Assembly (NCBI GenBank): GCA_018645405.1
Contig: JABGOQ010000065.1
Span: 1 to 64,000, forward strand
From: Anaerolineae bacterium
Lineage (GTDB): Bacteria; Chloroflexota; Anaerolineae; Anaerolineales; Villigracilaceae
Length of the DNA: 64,000 nt
Direction of reading: 5' to 3'
The position numbers and the translations under genes were made by a program. Of this stretch, positions 51,184-62,212 are shown piece by piece. How positions within the stretch are numbered: position 1 is the first letter of the stretch; every line of letters starts with the position of its first letter. Below the pieces are notes generated by a model. The model searched no databases. It saw only the letters and a program-made list of their open reading frames with translations, and was not told the DNA's origin.

Positions 51184-52734
51184 ATGAATCTTAAATCCTT
51201 TCTATCCTCACCTCGCTTCAAGGGCAACGCAGAAAAGACACAGCAGGCTATCGTGCTTAATGCATCGCTGTGGTCTATCATTGCTTTATTAGTCTTGATG
51301 ATTATCGGAAATTATCTTGGGGGGCAAACACCACTTTTAGTCAATACCCTTAATTTCTCTTTTGTGGCCATCTGTTTTGGAATACGCTTTATATTACATC
51401 GAGGCTGGCTGAAAACAGTAACCGGTATCTTAATATTTATAGGGACAATTTACATCACCTTCTTGATCATCACCCTCGGTACAATACGAACTCCAGCTAC
51501 GATGGCATATGTCATGGCTGTCATATTCACTGGTTTACAATTTGGAAAGAAGGGTGTCTTTTTAGCAACTACATTAATATCTTGCATTATAGGAGGGCTG
51601 ATTTTAGCTGAGCAAAATAGTTTATTAGCAAAACCAGATTTCACTGTTGGCATAACACAATGGATCTCATATACCCTTCAGCTTGGCTTTACTGGAATTT
51701 TGACTTTACTTGCCTTAAATATCACCCAACGCAATTTACAACGTGCTGAACAAGAAATTGAAAGGCGCAAGCGCGTCGAAAAAACGCTCAAAACACTCTC
51801 CTATGCCATAGACCATAATCCTGCATCCATAATTATTACGGGGCCAAATGGGGAAATTCAAGAAGTAAACCCTAAATTCGAACAACTAACTGGTTACACA
51901 ATTGATGAAGTACGTGGAAAAAATCTACGATTACTACAATCTGGCACACATTCAAAAGAATTTTATAAAAATCTATGGGGTACCATCACCTCGGGCAAGG
52001 AATGGTTCGGAGAATTTCATAACAAGAAAAAAAACGGAGAGCTATATTGGGAAAAAGCCTCAATCTCACCAGTGCTTGATGAAAACAAAAGAATTTCCCA
52101 TTTCGTTGCGGTTAAAGAGGATATTACAGAGCAAAAAAGGGTTAGCGAAGAACAAAAGGAAACCAACCGACAATTACAGTCTCAACTCATAAAGATTACT
52201 GAACTACAATCTACTTTGCACAAACAAGCCATGCGCGATCCACTGACCGGACTATATAACCGTCGATATATGGACGAGGCTTTAGAAAAAGAGTTTGCGA
52301 GGGCAAAGCGAGAGAAATATCTCGTTACCCTTATTTTGCTCGATTTAGACTACTTGAAGAAATTCAATGACTCAGGGGGACACGCAACAGGGGATATCGC
52401 CCTCCGCAGGCTTGCAGGCTTACTCGCTACATCTACACGAACAGAAGATATCGTTTGCCGTTTCGGTGGAGATGAATTTATCGTGATCCTGCCCAATACA
52501 ACAGGTGAAAATGCGCCCAAACGTGCCGAGAAATGGCGTAATCAAATAGAAGTATTCACATTGCTTCACCGCAAAGATCAAGCTTTGCGCATTACCTTCT
52601 CAGCAGGTATCGCCACATACCCTACGCACGGCCAAACGATTGAAGAAATCCTCAAGCGCGCCGATATAGCCCTCTATCGCGCAAAATTGAATGGACGAGA
52701 TCGCTCTGAGTTATTTAATCAGGAAGAGATGTAA
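51184..52734 (+). CDS. Membrane-bound PAS-GGDEF diguanylate cyclase
   Basis: 516 residues: about six N-terminal helices (30-185), a coiled coil, a PAS domain (about 200-315, HNPASIIITGPNGEIQEVNP), and a GGDEF domain (about 350-510, RDPLTGLYNRRYM, FGGDEFIVILP). An RTED inhibitory site lies five residues before GGDEF, so the enzyme should be active and product-inhibited. Makes cyclic di-GMP. It lies in the F420 cluster without obvious link. A -10-like tagaat ends 10 bp before the ATG, and no Shine-Dalgarno is present. Confidence 0.92.
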   Translation: MNLKSFLSSPRFKGNAEKTQQAIVLNASLWSIIALLVLMIIGNYLGGQTPLLVNTLNFSFVAICFGIRFILHRGWLKTVTGILIFIGTIYITFLIITLGTIRTPATMAYVMAVIFTGLQFGKKGVFLATTLISCIIGGLILAEQNSLLAKPDFTVGITQWISYTLQLGFTGILTLLALNITQRNLQRAEQEIERRKRVEKTLKTLSYAIDHNPASIIITGPNGEIQEVNPKFEQLTGYTIDEVRGKNLRLLQSGTHSKEFYKNLWGTITSGKEWFGEFHNKKKNGELYWEKASISPVLDENKRISHFVAVKEDITEQKRVSEEQKETNRQLQSQLIKITELQSTLHKQAMRDPLTGLYNRRYMDEALEKEFARAKREKYLVTLILLDLDYLKKFNDSGGHATGDIALRRLAGLLATSTRTEDIVCRFGGDEFIVILPNTTGENAPKRAEKWRNQIEVFTLLHRKDQALRITFSAGIATYPTHGQTIEEILKRADIALYRAKLNGRDRSELFNQEEM

Positions 52735-52741
52735 TATAGAC

Positions 52742-53662
52742 ATGAAAATCGTTGCTCTAGCTGGTGGTGTCGGTGGGGCAAAACTTGCTCACGGACTCGC
52801 TCAAATTCTCCCTCCTGAAAATCTGACAACCATCGTTAATACGGGGGATGATTTTGAACATCTTGGCTTAAATATCTCACCCGATTTGGATACGGTTTGT
52901 TATACCTTGGCGGGATTAGCGAATCCTGTAACAGGGTGGGGGCGTGTAGATGAATCATGGAACGTATTTGAAAATCTAGAGCAACTCGGCGCACCAACAT
53001 GGTTCAGGCTTGGAGACCAAGATCTCGGCACGCATTTGGAGAGAAGCAGACGACTCCGCAAAGGTGATACTCTTTCAGCCATCACCAATGATTTTTGCAA
53101 AGCATGGGGGATCAAGCACACGATTTTGCCGATGACAGATGACCCCATGCCAACAATAGTTGATACTGTTGAGAAGGGGGAACTCACCTTTCAAGAATAT
53201 TTTGTCCATCAATGCTGTAAGCCGAAGGTAAAAGGCTTCCGCTTCGAGGCCGTTGAGAAAGCGCGTCCTGCGCCAGGTGTTCTTGAAGCCATCGACCAAG
53301 CTGATGCGATCGTCATTTGCCCATCCAACCCCTGGGTGAGTATCGATCCTATTTTGGCGGTAGCAAGCCTAAATCACGCATGCGTCGTTGCCCTATCCCC
53401 GATCATTGGAGGAGAAACTGTAAAAGGTCCCGCGGCGAAGATGTATAGAGAGTTGGAAATCTCCCCATCAGCATTGGCTGTGGCAAAACATTACGAGGGG
53501 CTTTTGAGCGGATTTATCTTCGACCAAGTAGACAAAGAGCTAAAGTTTGAAATCGAAAATCTAGGAATGCAGACAATGATGACGGACTCCTTGATGAAAA
53601 ATTTAGAAGGAAAAATACGTGTTGCAAAAGATGTGCTAAAATTCATAGATACTCTGCTTTGA
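52742..53662 (+). CDS. cofD: 2-phospho-L-lactate transferase (F420 biosynthesis)
   Basis: 306 residues. Joins the phospholactyl-type (or phosphoenolpyruvyl) nucleotide to the deazaflavin FO to give F420-0 or dehydro-F420-0. Family motifs: LAGGVGGAKLAHGL, VNTGDDFEHLGLNISPDLDT, WFRLGDQDLGTHLER, PMTDDPMPT, CPSNPWVSIDPIL and GETVKGPAAKM. The ATG at 52742 is the only sensible start (other in-frame codons lie in the cyclase gene). Ten bp upstream of cofC. Confidence 0.95.
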   Translation: MKIVALAGGVGGAKLAHGLAQILPPENLTTIVNTGDDFEHLGLNISPDLDTVCYTLAGLANPVTGWGRVDESWNVFENLEQLGAPTWFRLGDQDLGTHLERSRRLRKGDTLSAITNDFCKAWGIKHTILPMTDDPMPTIVDTVEKGELTFQEYFVHQCCKPKVKGFRFEAVEKARPAPGVLEAIDQADAIVICPSNPWVSIDPILAVASLNHACVVALSPIIGGETVKGPAAKMYRELEISPSALAVAKHYEGLLSGFIFDQVDKELKFEIENLGMQTMMTDSLMKNLEGKIRVAKDVLKFIDTLL

Positions 53663-53672
53663 AAGGATTTTT

Positions 53673-54293
53673 ATGACAATCTGGGCAATCGTGCCAGTAA
53701 AGCCTTTACGGCGTGGAAAATCACGCCTGGCTGAAATGCTAACCGAAGATGAACGAACAGAACTAAATAGCCAGCTACTTGCGCATACCTTGGCAACCCT
53801 GAAGAAAACACCCGAAGTTGAAGAAGTATTGGTTGTTAGCCGTGACCCAAAAGCCTTGGCAATAGCGCGTGACCATAATGCACGTACCATCCGAGAAAAC
53901 AGTTCACCAAGCTTAAATACTGCTTTAGAGCGAGCAACTGCCGTTGCAAAAATGTACACAAGCAATGGCGTATTGATCGTACCCGCAGATTTGCCATTAA
54001 TTTCGCAAGAGGATATTCAGAAAATAATCTCTGTTGGTAATCGCCATAAACGCATAGTCGTGATCACACCTGACCGTCATAAGAACGGGACAAACGCTCT
54101 GCTCGTTTCTCCAGCAGGAATCATTGATTATGATTATGGGGAGAAATCATTTGAACGACATTGCGAACGCGCTCGAAAAGCTGGCGCAAAATTAGAGATC
54201 TGTACGCTCCCTTCTATCGAGTTAGACCTTGATCTCCCCGAAGATTTGGAGTTGGTGGCAGAGGAGATTAATTTTTCTTTTGGTGCCCAATAA
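53673..54293 (+). CDS. cofC: 2-phospholactate/phosphoenolpyruvate guanylyltransferase (F420 biosynthesis)
   Basis: 206 residues: nucleotidyltransferase fold starting WAIVPVKPLRRGKSRLAEML, with VPADLPLIS and DRHKNGTNALL in the core. It makes the activated GTP-derived substrate for CofD. Adjacent to cofD. No cofG/cofH or fbiC is in the window, so FO synthesis must be encoded elsewhere. Confidence 0.93.
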   Translation: MTIWAIVPVKPLRRGKSRLAEMLTEDERTELNSQLLAHTLATLKKTPEVEEVLVVSRDPKALAIARDHNARTIRENSSPSLNTALERATAVAKMYTSNGVLIVPADLPLISQEDIQKIISVGNRHKRIVVITPDRHKNGTNALLVSPAGIIDYDYGEKSFERHCERARKAGAKLEICTLPSIELDLDLPEDLELVAEEINFSFGAQ

Positions 54294-54423
54294 AGAGTAA
54301 GCATAATTTCTAAAACAAAGCTCATTGAGCGTTTTGAGAAAAAGAAAGGATGGGGGAAGAATGTAAATAGTACGGTTTTTCGATTAGTCCATATTTGTTG
54401 AACCATCTATTAAGGAGAAATAC

Positions 54424-57400
54424 ATGTCCGACATAATGCGCCCTATCAAGTTCAAAGATTTGCTTACTTGGGCAACCAAAGAATACGAAACCCAACAAAG
54501 CATCTTTACTATCCCCGAAGGAAAGTTTTATTATAAGAAAGACAAAGCCTATTTCGAGATATTTGGTGAAAAATGCGAAACAGCAATAGGTCCTGCTGCA
54601 GGACCTGCCACCCAGCAAGCCATGAACTTGGCTGTCTCTTATCTCACAGGGGGGCGTTTCTTTGAGCTGAAAACTGTCCAGATTTTAGATTCGCTTGAAA
54701 TTGAGAAGCCCTGTATTGACATCCCCGATGAGGGCTATAACACCGAATGGTCTACAGAATTTAGCGTACCAGAAGCCTTTGATGAGTATGTAAAAGGCTG
54801 GTTCCTTGTCCATGTTTTGGATAAGATGCTGGGCATTTCTCAACTCGATGAACGTGGTTTCGTCTTCAATATGAGTGTGGGCTACGACCTTGAAGGCATC
54901 AAGACGCCCAAAATCGACAACTTCATTGAAGGATTGAAAGATGCTTCTGAGACAGCTATTTTTCAGGAGTGCGTTAATGATTTAAAAACAGCAATTGAAG
55001 CGGGACAAATCCCTAATATCAGTAATCCTGCCTTTGCGGATTCGATTTCTCCGAAAATCTCCAAATCTATTACGCTTTCGACCATGCACGGAACGCCACC
55101 CGATGAGCAAGAAGGGATTTGCCGCTATCTAATTGGTGAGAAGAAGGTGCATACCTTCGTCAAACTCAACCCGACTCTCTTGGGCTACGATTATGTTCGA
55201 GATGTTTTTGACCGACAAGAATTCGATCATATCGAAATGAAGCCCGAATCCTTCGAACATGATATGAAATATGACGATGCTGTACAAATGATTCGCAGTT
55301 TGAAAGCCTTTGCAAAGGAAAATGGTGTAGATTTTGGGGTCAAATTAACCAATACGCTCGCCGTCATCAATGATGGGGCCAGACTGCCCACCGGTGAAAT
55401 GTATATGAGTGGACGCGCACTTTACCCCCTCACGGTAAATTTATGCAATAAACTCGCTCAGGAATTCAAGGGCGATCTCGCTATTTCATATTCAGGTGGG
55501 GCAACTTATCACAATATCGACGATCTGTTCACAAGCGGTATCAAGCCGATTACACTAGCGACCGATTTGTTGAAGCCAGGCGGATATTCACGGCTAAATC
55601 AACTGTCAAATGTTCTCGAACGCCCAATGGCAGAAAATCCCTCCAGAGAAATTGATTTAGAAAAGCTCCAAAGCGTTGCCGATAACGCTATCGTTGACGA
55701 ACACTATCATAAAGAATCGAAGCCTTCTGCGCCAATGAAAACTGACCAAAAATTGGGCTTGCTGGATTGCTTTGTTGCGCCCTGCGTGGTCGCCTGCCCC
55801 GTTCACCAAGATGTGCCAGAATATATCCAACTGATTGCCGAAGAGCGATTTGCAGATGCCTATGAGCTGATTATCTCCAGCAATGCGATGCCCTTTGTAA
55901 CGGGATATATTTGCGAAAGTGCCTGCGAATTGAAATGCGTGCGGAACGATTATGAAGAGACGGTGCGCATCCGTGATTTAAAGAGGATTGCCTCCGAAAG
56001 AGGTTTTGACGAGGTAATGAGCAATCTCGCGCAAAAAGTACCTCATCGAGATGCAAAAGTGGCAATCATTGGCGCAGGTCCGGCTGGATTATCTTCTGCC
56101 TACTTCCTCGGACGTGAAGGTTTTGATGTAACTGTCTTCGATAAAACTGACAAAATCGGCGGGATGGTCACGCATGGCATTGCCGACTACCGCGTACCAG
56201 ACGAAGCCATCGAAAATGATGTTGAGCTTGTCAAGAAAATGGGTGCAACGTTTGAGCTAAATTGCGACCCGAAAATTGATGTGCAAAAACTAAAAGACGA
56301 TGGCTTTAAATATGTCCACCTTGCCATCGGTGCGTGGAAATCACGCGATTTGCCGATCGAGGGAGAAACTGACAAAGTGCTCGGTGCGATCAAATTCCTG
56401 ACACAATTTACAGATAATCCCGCACCGATTCGGCTCGGCAAAAACGTTGCTGTCATCGGCGCAGGCAACTCTGCAATGGATGCTGCGCGCGCTGCGTTGC
56501 GCATCACTGGCGTAGAAAATGTCTATATCGTTTATCGACGCTCCCGCAAAGAAATGCCTGCCACACGAGAAGAGTTCCTCGAGACAACACATGATGGCGC
56601 AGTTTTTCACGAGTTGGTAAATCCCGTCAGTTTGCACGATGGCGTGCTGAAATGCCAGCAAATGAAACTTGGCGAAAAAGATACCAGTGGACGACGACGA
56701 CCGATTCCGGTTGAAGGTGATTTTGTCGATTTTGAAATTGATACTGTCATTACTGCCATTGGCGAACTCGTAGAATATGAACTGCTCGAAGCAAATCAAC
56801 TAATTGCCAATGAAAAAGGCGATATTCCAGTCAATAAATATCACGAAACCGATGTTGAGAATGTCTATCTCGGCGGCGATGCTTATCGTGGTCCTTCTTC
56901 GATCATCGAAGCAATTGCAGATGGACGCGCTGTTGCAGAAGGCATCATTGAGAAAGAAAATGTTACCCACGCCCCAATCAAAACTGCTGACGAATATGAT
57001 TTTGATACTGAAAAACGTTTCGAGGAAATTGCAGAACGCAAAGCAGAAATCACCTCACAAGTCGCACTTGAAGAATTTGATATTGATTTCAGCACCGCTG
57101 CCAATCGTTGCCTTTCGTGCAATATCGTTTGTAATAAATGCGTAGAAGTTTGCCCGAATATCGCCAATATCCCGATCAAGGTTGAGAATTTCACAGACCC
57201 CAACCAGATTCTACACATCGAAGGTCTCTGCAATGAGTGCGGCAACTGTGCTGTATTCTGCCCCTACGATAGTGATCCTGCCAAAGATAAATTTACCCTT
57301 TACTGGACAGTGGATGAGTTTGAAAAAGGCGAGCATGAAGGCTATGTCTACACATCAGAGAATACACTAAAGATGCGACATCGTAGCGATATATATGATC

Positions 57401-57537
57401 TTGTACTTGAAAATGGAGATATAAGATTTAGCGATTCAACAATTCAGCGAAGTACTGAGATAGATGGCGTTTTAAAGATGATTAGCACCGTTGAAACAGA
57501 ATATCCTTATTTGCTGCATTTAGATCCTGTAGCATAA
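54424..57537 (+). CDS. ygfK: YgfK-type FAD and iron-sulfur oxidoreductase (putative selenate reductase subunit)
   Basis: 1037 residues, very close to E. coli YgfK (about 1030). An N-terminal TIM-barrel-like half (about 1-425, including KLTNTLAV) is followed by a GltD-like half: cluster-binding segment [21 protein letters not shown] motif [18 protein letters not shown] motif [17 protein letters not shown], and a C-terminal pair of [4Fe-4S] motifs ([27 protein letters not shown]). In known operons it accepts electrons from the molybdenum subunit XdhD with YgfM. Here ygfM-like and xdhD-like genes lie 0.8 and 5.8 kb downstream. AAGGAG ribosome site. Confidence 0.92.
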   Translation: MSDIMRPIKFKDLLTWATKEYETQQSIFTIPEGKFYYKKDKAYFEIFGEKCETAIGPAAGPATQQAMNLAVSYLTGGRFFELKTVQILDSLEIEKPCIDIPDEGYNTEWSTEFSVPEAFDEYVKGWFLVHVLDKMLGISQLDERGFVFNMSVGYDLEGIKTPKIDNFIEGLKDASETAIFQECVNDLKTAIEAGQIPNISNPAFADSISPKISKSITLSTMHGTPPDEQEGICRYLIGEKKVHTFVKLNPTLLGYDYVRDVFDRQEFDHIEMKPESFEHDMKYDDAVQMIRSLKAFAKENGVDFGVKLTNTLAVINDGARLPTGEMYMSGRALYPLTVNLCNKLAQEFKGDLAISYSGGATYHNIDDLFTSGIKPITLATDLLKPGGYSRLNQLSNVLERPMAENPSREIDLEKLQSVADNAIVDEHYHKESKPSAPMKTDQKLGLLDCFVAPCVVACPVHQDVPEYIQLIAEERFADAYELIISSNAMPFVTGYICESACELKCVRNDYEETVRIRDLKRIASERGFDEVMSNLAQKVPHRDAKVAIIGAGPAGLSSAYFLGREGFDVTVFDKTDKIGGMVTHGIADYRVPDEAIENDVELVKKMGATFELNCDPKIDVQKLKDDGFKYVHLAIGAWKSRDLPIEGETDKVLGAIKFLTQFTDNPAPIRLGKNVAVIGAGNSAMDAARAALRITGVENVYIVYRRSRKEMPATREEFLETTHDGAVFHELVNPVSLHDGVLKCQQMKLGEKDTSGRRRPIPVEGDFVDFEIDTVITAIGELVEYELLEANQLIANEKGDIPVNKYHETDVENVYLGGDAYRGPSSIIEAIADGRAVAEGIIEKENVTHAPIKTADEYDFDTEKRFEEIAERKAEITSQVALEEFDIDFSTAANRCLSCNIVCNKCVEVCPNIANIPIKVENFTDPNQILHIEGLCNECGNCAVFCPYDSDPAKDKFTLYWTVDEFEKGEHEGYVYTSENTLKMRHRSDIYDLVLENGDIRFSDSTIQRSTEIDGVLKMISTVETEYPYLLHLDPVA

Positions 57538-57544
57538 TATTTTA

Positions 57545-57614
57545 AAACACAAAGGTCATGAAGGGACACAAAGTGAAAGTTTTTTCTTTGTGAAACTTTG
57601 TGGCCTTTGTGTTT
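57545..57614. repeat. Palindromic intergenic repeat
   Basis: Arms aaacacaaaggtc... / ...ggcctttgtgttt with a second pair around cacaaagtg / ctttgtg. No coding content. Confidence 0.65.
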
Positions 57615-57642
57615 AGTATTTCATATCATATTAAAACCCAAA

Positions 57643-58119
57643 ATGACCAAAACCAAACAACCCAACTCAAAAATGTGCTTCGTCTGCGGGCTAGACAATC
57701 CCGTTGGATTGAAGTTACATATCTACCAAACTGAACCCGGTGTTATCGAAACCACCTACATCGCTCCCGATTATTTTCAAGGCTACCCGGGTGTTCTCCA
57801 CGGTGGGATTGTGGCAACCATCCTCGATGAAATTAGCGGACGCGCCCATATGGGCGACCCATCTGAGCCGCGTTTTATGTACACGGGTAAAATGGAAGTG
57901 AAATATCGCAAGAACGTTCCCATCGGTATCCCGCTTAAAATTATCGGCAAAGCAGGAAAAATGAAAAAACGCACAGCAGAAGGCTGGGCGGGAATCTATC
58001 ATCCAGATGGCACTTTGCTTGCAGAAGCATCTGCCTTGCTTTTCAACGTCCCAGAAGAAATGCTTGCATCAACGGATCTTGATGCACTAGGCTGGAAAAT
58101 ATACCCAGACGAAGAATAA
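57643..58119 (+). CDS. PaaI-family hotdog thioesterase
   Basis: A 158-residue hotdog-fold protein with the VLHGGIVATILDE segment that carries the catalytic acid and the HGG motif. Hydrolyses acyl-CoA or similar thioesters. It begins with a CFVCG pair near residue 9, common in this subfamily. The ATG at 57643 fits the domain; the longer frame from 57598 lies in the repeat. Weak ribosome site. Confidence 0.88.
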   Translation: MTKTKQPNSKMCFVCGLDNPVGLKLHIYQTEPGVIETTYIAPDYFQGYPGVLHGGIVATILDEISGRAHMGDPSEPRFMYTGKMEVKYRKNVPIGIPLKIIGKAGKMKKRTAEGWAGIYHPDGTLLAEASALLFNVPEEMLASTDLDALGWKIYPDEE

Positions 58120-58140
58120 GTTTTGATTAGATTATGAGAA

Positions 58141-58240
58141 TAGAACACGGATTTGACGGATTTAGCAGATTTTCATGGATAAAAACCAAAAAGGTCTTAA
58201 ATCCGCGAGTATCTGTCTAATCTGCATCATCCGCGTTCTA
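58141..58240. repeat. Palindromic intergenic repeat
   Basis: Ends tagaacacgg / ccgcgttcta and further complementary blocks (atttagcagatt / aatctgcatcat region). The same gaacacggat..cagattta motif starts again at 62043. Confidence 0.6.
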
Positions 58241-58319
58241 TTTTTTTGTTTTTTGACAAGCATCCAGAGTATAATAAGGGTGCTTATTTTTTATACACAC
58301 TCTTTATGGAGGAGTTTCC

Positions 58320-59066
58320 ATGATTACCCAATACCACCGCCCAAAAACCTTAACTGAAGCACTAGCCCTAATCGCCCAACCGAAGACCTACCCCCTCGGG
58401 GGCGGCACTTTGCTCAACCGCTTCAGCAACGAAGAATATGCCGTCGTTGATTTACAATCTTTAGAACTAAACGCCATTGCAAAAAACGGCAATACTCTTC
58501 AAATCGGTGCAACAGCCACTTTAGAAGAATTGCTACAATCTGAAGATACCCCAGATGCGCTCAAAAAAGCGATTCAACACGAAGCCGCGCTGAACACACG
58601 CAACCTCGCCACTGTTGCAGGAGCATTAGTCTCATCAGATGGACGCTCACCTTTTTCAACAATGATGATGGCTCTCGATGCCAAAATCTCTTTGCGAGAT
58701 AGCAATAACGAAGAAGAAAATATCCAACTCGGTGATTTTCTACCTTTACATGAAGAAGCTGTCGAAAATAAATTAATGCTAGAAATCGCGATCCCCCTAA
58801 ATGCCAAAACTGCCTACGAATATGTTGCCCGCACACCAAAAGACAAAGCCATTATCTCTGCTGGGCTAACAGAATGGTCATCAGGACGCACAAGACTCGT
58901 TCTTGGCGGTTGGGGAAAATCCCCCTCCTTGGCAATGGATGGCAAAGGCACAGATGGTATCGAAGCCGCCGCTAAAAACGCCGCCCAAGACGCTACCGAT
59001 GAATGGGCTTCAGCAGAATATCGCCAAGATGTTGCCGCTACTTTAGCAAAACGCTGTCTTTCTTAG
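58320..59066 (+). CDS. ygfM: FAD-binding subunit of a molybdenum hydroxylase (YgfM-like)
   Basis: A 248-residue FAD_binding_5 protein: YHRPKTLTEALAL start and YPLGGGTLLNRF (FAD pyrophosphate site), then NTRNLATVAGALVSSDGRSPF. Size and type match E. coli YgfM rather than the longer CoxM subunits. Probable partner of the XdhD-like protein at 63316 and the YgfK-like protein at 54424. GGAGGAG ribosome site; a TATAAT lies at 58270-58275. Confidence 0.85.
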   Translation: MITQYHRPKTLTEALALIAQPKTYPLGGGTLLNRFSNEEYAVVDLQSLELNAIAKNGNTLQIGATATLEELLQSEDTPDALKKAIQHEAALNTRNLATVAGALVSSDGRSPFSTMMMALDAKISLRDSNNEEENIQLGDFLPLHEEAVENKLMLEIAIPLNAKTAYEYVARTPKDKAIISAGLTEWSSGRTRLVLGGWGKSPSLAMDGKGTDGIEAAAKNAAQDATDEWASAEYRQDVAATLAKRCLS

Positions 59067-59127
59067 CCCTATAGTCTAATTAGTCTGGTAGTCACTTTAT
59101 CAGACCACTAGACATCACGGAGTGATT

Positions 59128-62037
59128 ATGACCATTCATGGTTTTGAATTAATCAAAGAACAAGATATTCCCGAAATGAATACCAAGGCGCGCCACTTTC
59201 GGCATGTCAACAGCGGTGCAGAATTACTCTCTCTTGAAAATGATGACGAGAATAAAGTTTTCTCTGCCAATTTCCGCACCCCACCGAAAACATCAAATGG
59301 TGTCGCACATATTCTCGAACACTCCGTGCTGGCTGGCTCCGAAAAATATCCCGTCAAAGAGCCTTTCGTCGAACTTATCAAAGGCTCGCTCAAAACCTTT
59401 GTCAACGCCTTCACCTTCCCCGACAAAACCTGCTATCCCTGCGCCAGCCAAAATCTGCAAGATTTCTACAACCTCATCGATGTCTACGTCGATGCTGTTT
59501 TTCACCCCCTCCTTCAAGAGCATATTCTTCGCCAAGAAGGTTGGCATTACGAGCTAGAAGATGCCAAAGAAGCGATGATCTACAAAGGCGTTGTTTTCAA
59601 CGAAATGAAAGGCGCCTATTCAGACCCCAATCGCATTTTGGGTAACGCTAGCCAATTCTCGCTTTTCCCCGATCACGTTTACGGATTATCTTCTGGCGGC
59701 GACCCCAAAATTATTCCTGATTTGACGTACGAAGATTTCGTAGCTTTTCACAAGGATTATTATCACCCCTCCAATGCTCGGATTGTTTTTTATGGGGATG
59801 ATAATCCAGACGAGCGTCTGCGGCTGATGGATACGTATCTCTCTGGTTTTGAGCTTGCTACCCCGCAATCAGCAATTCCTCTGCAACCAAGCATCGATGC
59901 CCCGCAAGAAACCACCGTCCCCTACGCCGCTAACGATGCTGATGCAAAAAGCTACCTGACCCTAAACTGGCTCCTCCCCGAGCAAGGCGATGCCGAATCT
60001 GCGCTAGGATTCAAGATTTTGGCACATATTCTTTTGGGAAGCCCCGCTGCTCCGCTCCGCAAAGCCTTGATCGAATCAGGGCTGGGCGAAGATTTGGCAG
60101 GGGTCGGCCTCGAAGATGAAATGCGTCAAATGTATTTCTCAACGGGTCTAAAAGGCATCGATCAAAATGATGCAGATAAAGTCGCAACACTCATCGAAGA
60201 GACCTTTGAGGGATTGGCAACAAATGGAATCTCCGCCGACACGATTGCCGCATCAATGAATACTGTTGAATTCCGTTTGCGCGAAAATAATACAGGCGGC
60301 TATCCACGAGGAATTGGCGCAATGCTTCACGCATTACAATTCTGGCTCTATGATTATGACCCAATCGCGCCTTTGGCATTTGAAGAACCGCTGAATGCGA
60401 TCAAAGCGCGGCTTGCTGAGGGCGAAGAATACTTTGAGGGACTCATCCAAAGCTATTTTGTGGCAAACAAGCATAAAACACGCGTGCTTCTCGTCCCCGA
60501 TACAGAACTGAATCAACGTGATGAAACATCCGAAAAAGAAAAGCTGGCATCCATCCAAAAAGAGATGTCATCTGAAGAAATTGAAGAAATGATTCGCACG
60601 ACAAAAGAACTGATTGAAATTCAAAACACACCCGATACGCCTAAAAATTTGGCAACATTGCCCACTTTAGAACTGAAAGATTTGGATAAGGAAAATAAAA
60701 GAATTCCAATTGCCGAAGAACGGATTAACGATGTGACCGTGCTACACCACGATCTTGCGACAAACGGGATTTTCTATTTAGGCATGGGACTTGACCTGCA
60801 CACGCTCCCCGAAGACCTGCTACCTTATACTGAGTTATTTGGGCGTGCGCTACTCGAAGTGGGCACTGACAGCGAAGATTTCGTGAAGCTCTCTCAACGG
60901 ATTGGGCGTGACACAGGCGGGATTTATCCCAGCATTTTCACCTCAACAATTTGGGAAAGTAACGAAAGTGCAGCCTATCTTTTCTTGCATGGAAAATCAA
61001 CGGTAGAGCAAGCCGAGAAGCTTTCTGGACTGCTGCATGATGTTTTGCTGACTGCAAAACTTGATAACGCCGAGCGTTTCAAACAAATCGTGCTAGAAGA
61101 AAAAGCTGGTATGGAATCGGGGTTAATTCCTTCGGGACACATGGTTGTGCATGGTCGGCTGGCATCGAAATTCCATGAAGCAGGTTGGCTTGAAGAAAAA
61201 ATGGAAGGGATCGATTTTCTCTTCTTTTTGCGCGAATTGGCTGAAAGAATTGAAGAAGATTGGCAAGGCGTACTCGCAGATTTAGAGCTTATTCGCGAGT
61301 TACTCATTAATCAGAGCAATTTACTTTTCAATATCACCTGCAATGCAAAAGCGTGGCGAGAAATTCGTCCGCAAGTGAAAGATTTGATTTCTTCTATCCC
61401 CCAAAATGATATTAGGCACGCAAATTGGTCGCCCGATTTCGGTAAAGAAAACGAAGGTCTCACCATCCCTGCGCAAGTGAATTATGTTGGTAAAGGGGCA
61501 AATCTCTATTATCAGGGCTATGAATTAAGTGGCTCGATTGGTGCGGTAACGCGTTACCTTGGCATGACTTGGCTCTGGGAAAAAGTCCGTGTACAAGGTG
61601 GTGCCTATGGTGGATTCTCTACCTTCGACATGAAATCAGGCTTATTCAACTATCTTTCTTACCGTGACCCGAACTTACTTGCCACCTTAGAGAATTACGA
61701 TGGAACATCCCAGTTCCTAAAAGATTTAGAGTTAAGCGATGAAGAGTTAACCAAGATCATCATCGGCACAATTGGTGGCCTAGATATCTATAGATTGCCC
61801 GATGCGAAAGGACGCACGTCTATGTCACGTTATCTAACAGATATCAGTGATGAATTCCTGCAAAAGTATCGAAATGAAGTTCTCGCAACTACCCAAGATG
61901 ATTTCAAATCCTTCGCTACATCTTTAGCTAAAGCAAAAGACGTTGGGCATCTGGTTGTGCTTGGCTCTGAAGATGCAATCAAGAAAGCGAATGAAAAACT
62001 TGGTCAAGATAAATTAAAAATTGTTAAGGTGATCTAA
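59128..62037 (+). CDS. M16C-family zinc metallopeptidase (PreP-like)
   Basis: A 969-residue protein with the inverted zinc motif HILEH (HxxEH) near residue 65 and the downstream acidic ligand region GVVFNEMKGAYSDP. Two M16 halves joined by a helical linker (about 440-520), as in presequence protease PreP; members degrade peptides in a closed chamber. Start is the ATG at 59128, spaced from GGAG; an in-frame GTG lies 6 bp upstream. It lies between ygfM-like and the methyltransferase without clear functional link. Confidence 0.92.
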   Translation: MTIHGFELIKEQDIPEMNTKARHFRHVNSGAELLSLENDDENKVFSANFRTPPKTSNGVAHILEHSVLAGSEKYPVKEPFVELIKGSLKTFVNAFTFPDKTCYPCASQNLQDFYNLIDVYVDAVFHPLLQEHILRQEGWHYELEDAKEAMIYKGVVFNEMKGAYSDPNRILGNASQFSLFPDHVYGLSSGGDPKIIPDLTYEDFVAFHKDYYHPSNARIVFYGDDNPDERLRLMDTYLSGFELATPQSAIPLQPSIDAPQETTVPYAANDADAKSYLTLNWLLPEQGDAESALGFKILAHILLGSPAAPLRKALIESGLGEDLAGVGLEDEMRQMYFSTGLKGIDQNDADKVATLIEETFEGLATNGISADTIAASMNTVEFRLRENNTGGYPRGIGAMLHALQFWLYDYDPIAPLAFEEPLNAIKARLAEGEEYFEGLIQSYFVANKHKTRVLLVPDTELNQRDETSEKEKLASIQKEMSSEEIEEMIRTTKELIEIQNTPDTPKNLATLPTLELKDLDKENKRIPIAEERINDVTVLHHDLATNGIFYLGMGLDLHTLPEDLLPYTELFGRALLEVGTDSEDFVKLSQRIGRDTGGIYPSIFTSTIWESNESAAYLFLHGKSTVEQAEKLSGLLHDVLLTAKLDNAERFKQIVLEEKAGMESGLIPSGHMVVHGRLASKFHEAGWLEEKMEGIDFLFFLRELAERIEEDWQGVLADLELIRELLINQSNLLFNITCNAKAWREIRPQVKDLISSIPQNDIRHANWSPDFGKENEGLTIPAQVNYVGKGANLYYQGYELSGSIGAVTRYLGMTWLWEKVRVQGGAYGGFSTFDMKSGLFNYLSYRDPNLLATLENYDGTSQFLKDLELSDEELTKIIIGTIGGLDIYRLPDAKGRTSMSRYLTDISDEFLQKYRNEVLATTQDDFKSFATSLAKAKDVGHLVVLGSEDAIKKANEKLGQDKLKIVKVI

Positions 62038-62042
62038 TTGAC

Positions 62043-62185
62043 AGAACACGGATCTACACAGATTTAGCGGATTTTAAAACTGCTTCACCACAGAGAACAC
62101 AGAACACACGGAGAAAAACTTAAAAATGAGACAAAAAAATATAAAAGGTTTAAAACTTTGTGCTCTTTGTGTACTCTATGGTAAA
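62043..62185. repeat. Composite intergenic repeats
   Basis: Contains a gaacacggat..acagatttagcgg unit like that at 58141 and an inverted pair accacagagaacac (62087-62100) / gtgtactctatggt (62169-62182). No gene seen. Confidence 0.55.
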
Positions 62186-62212
62186 AATTATTTTAACCGC
62201 AAAGATATATAA

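Noticed and set aside
58252-58275. TTGACA..TATAAT promoter before the ygfM-like gene
   Set aside because: The two hexamers are only about 11 bp apart, too close for a normal sigma-70 promoter; only the TATAAT is kept as a possible -10.
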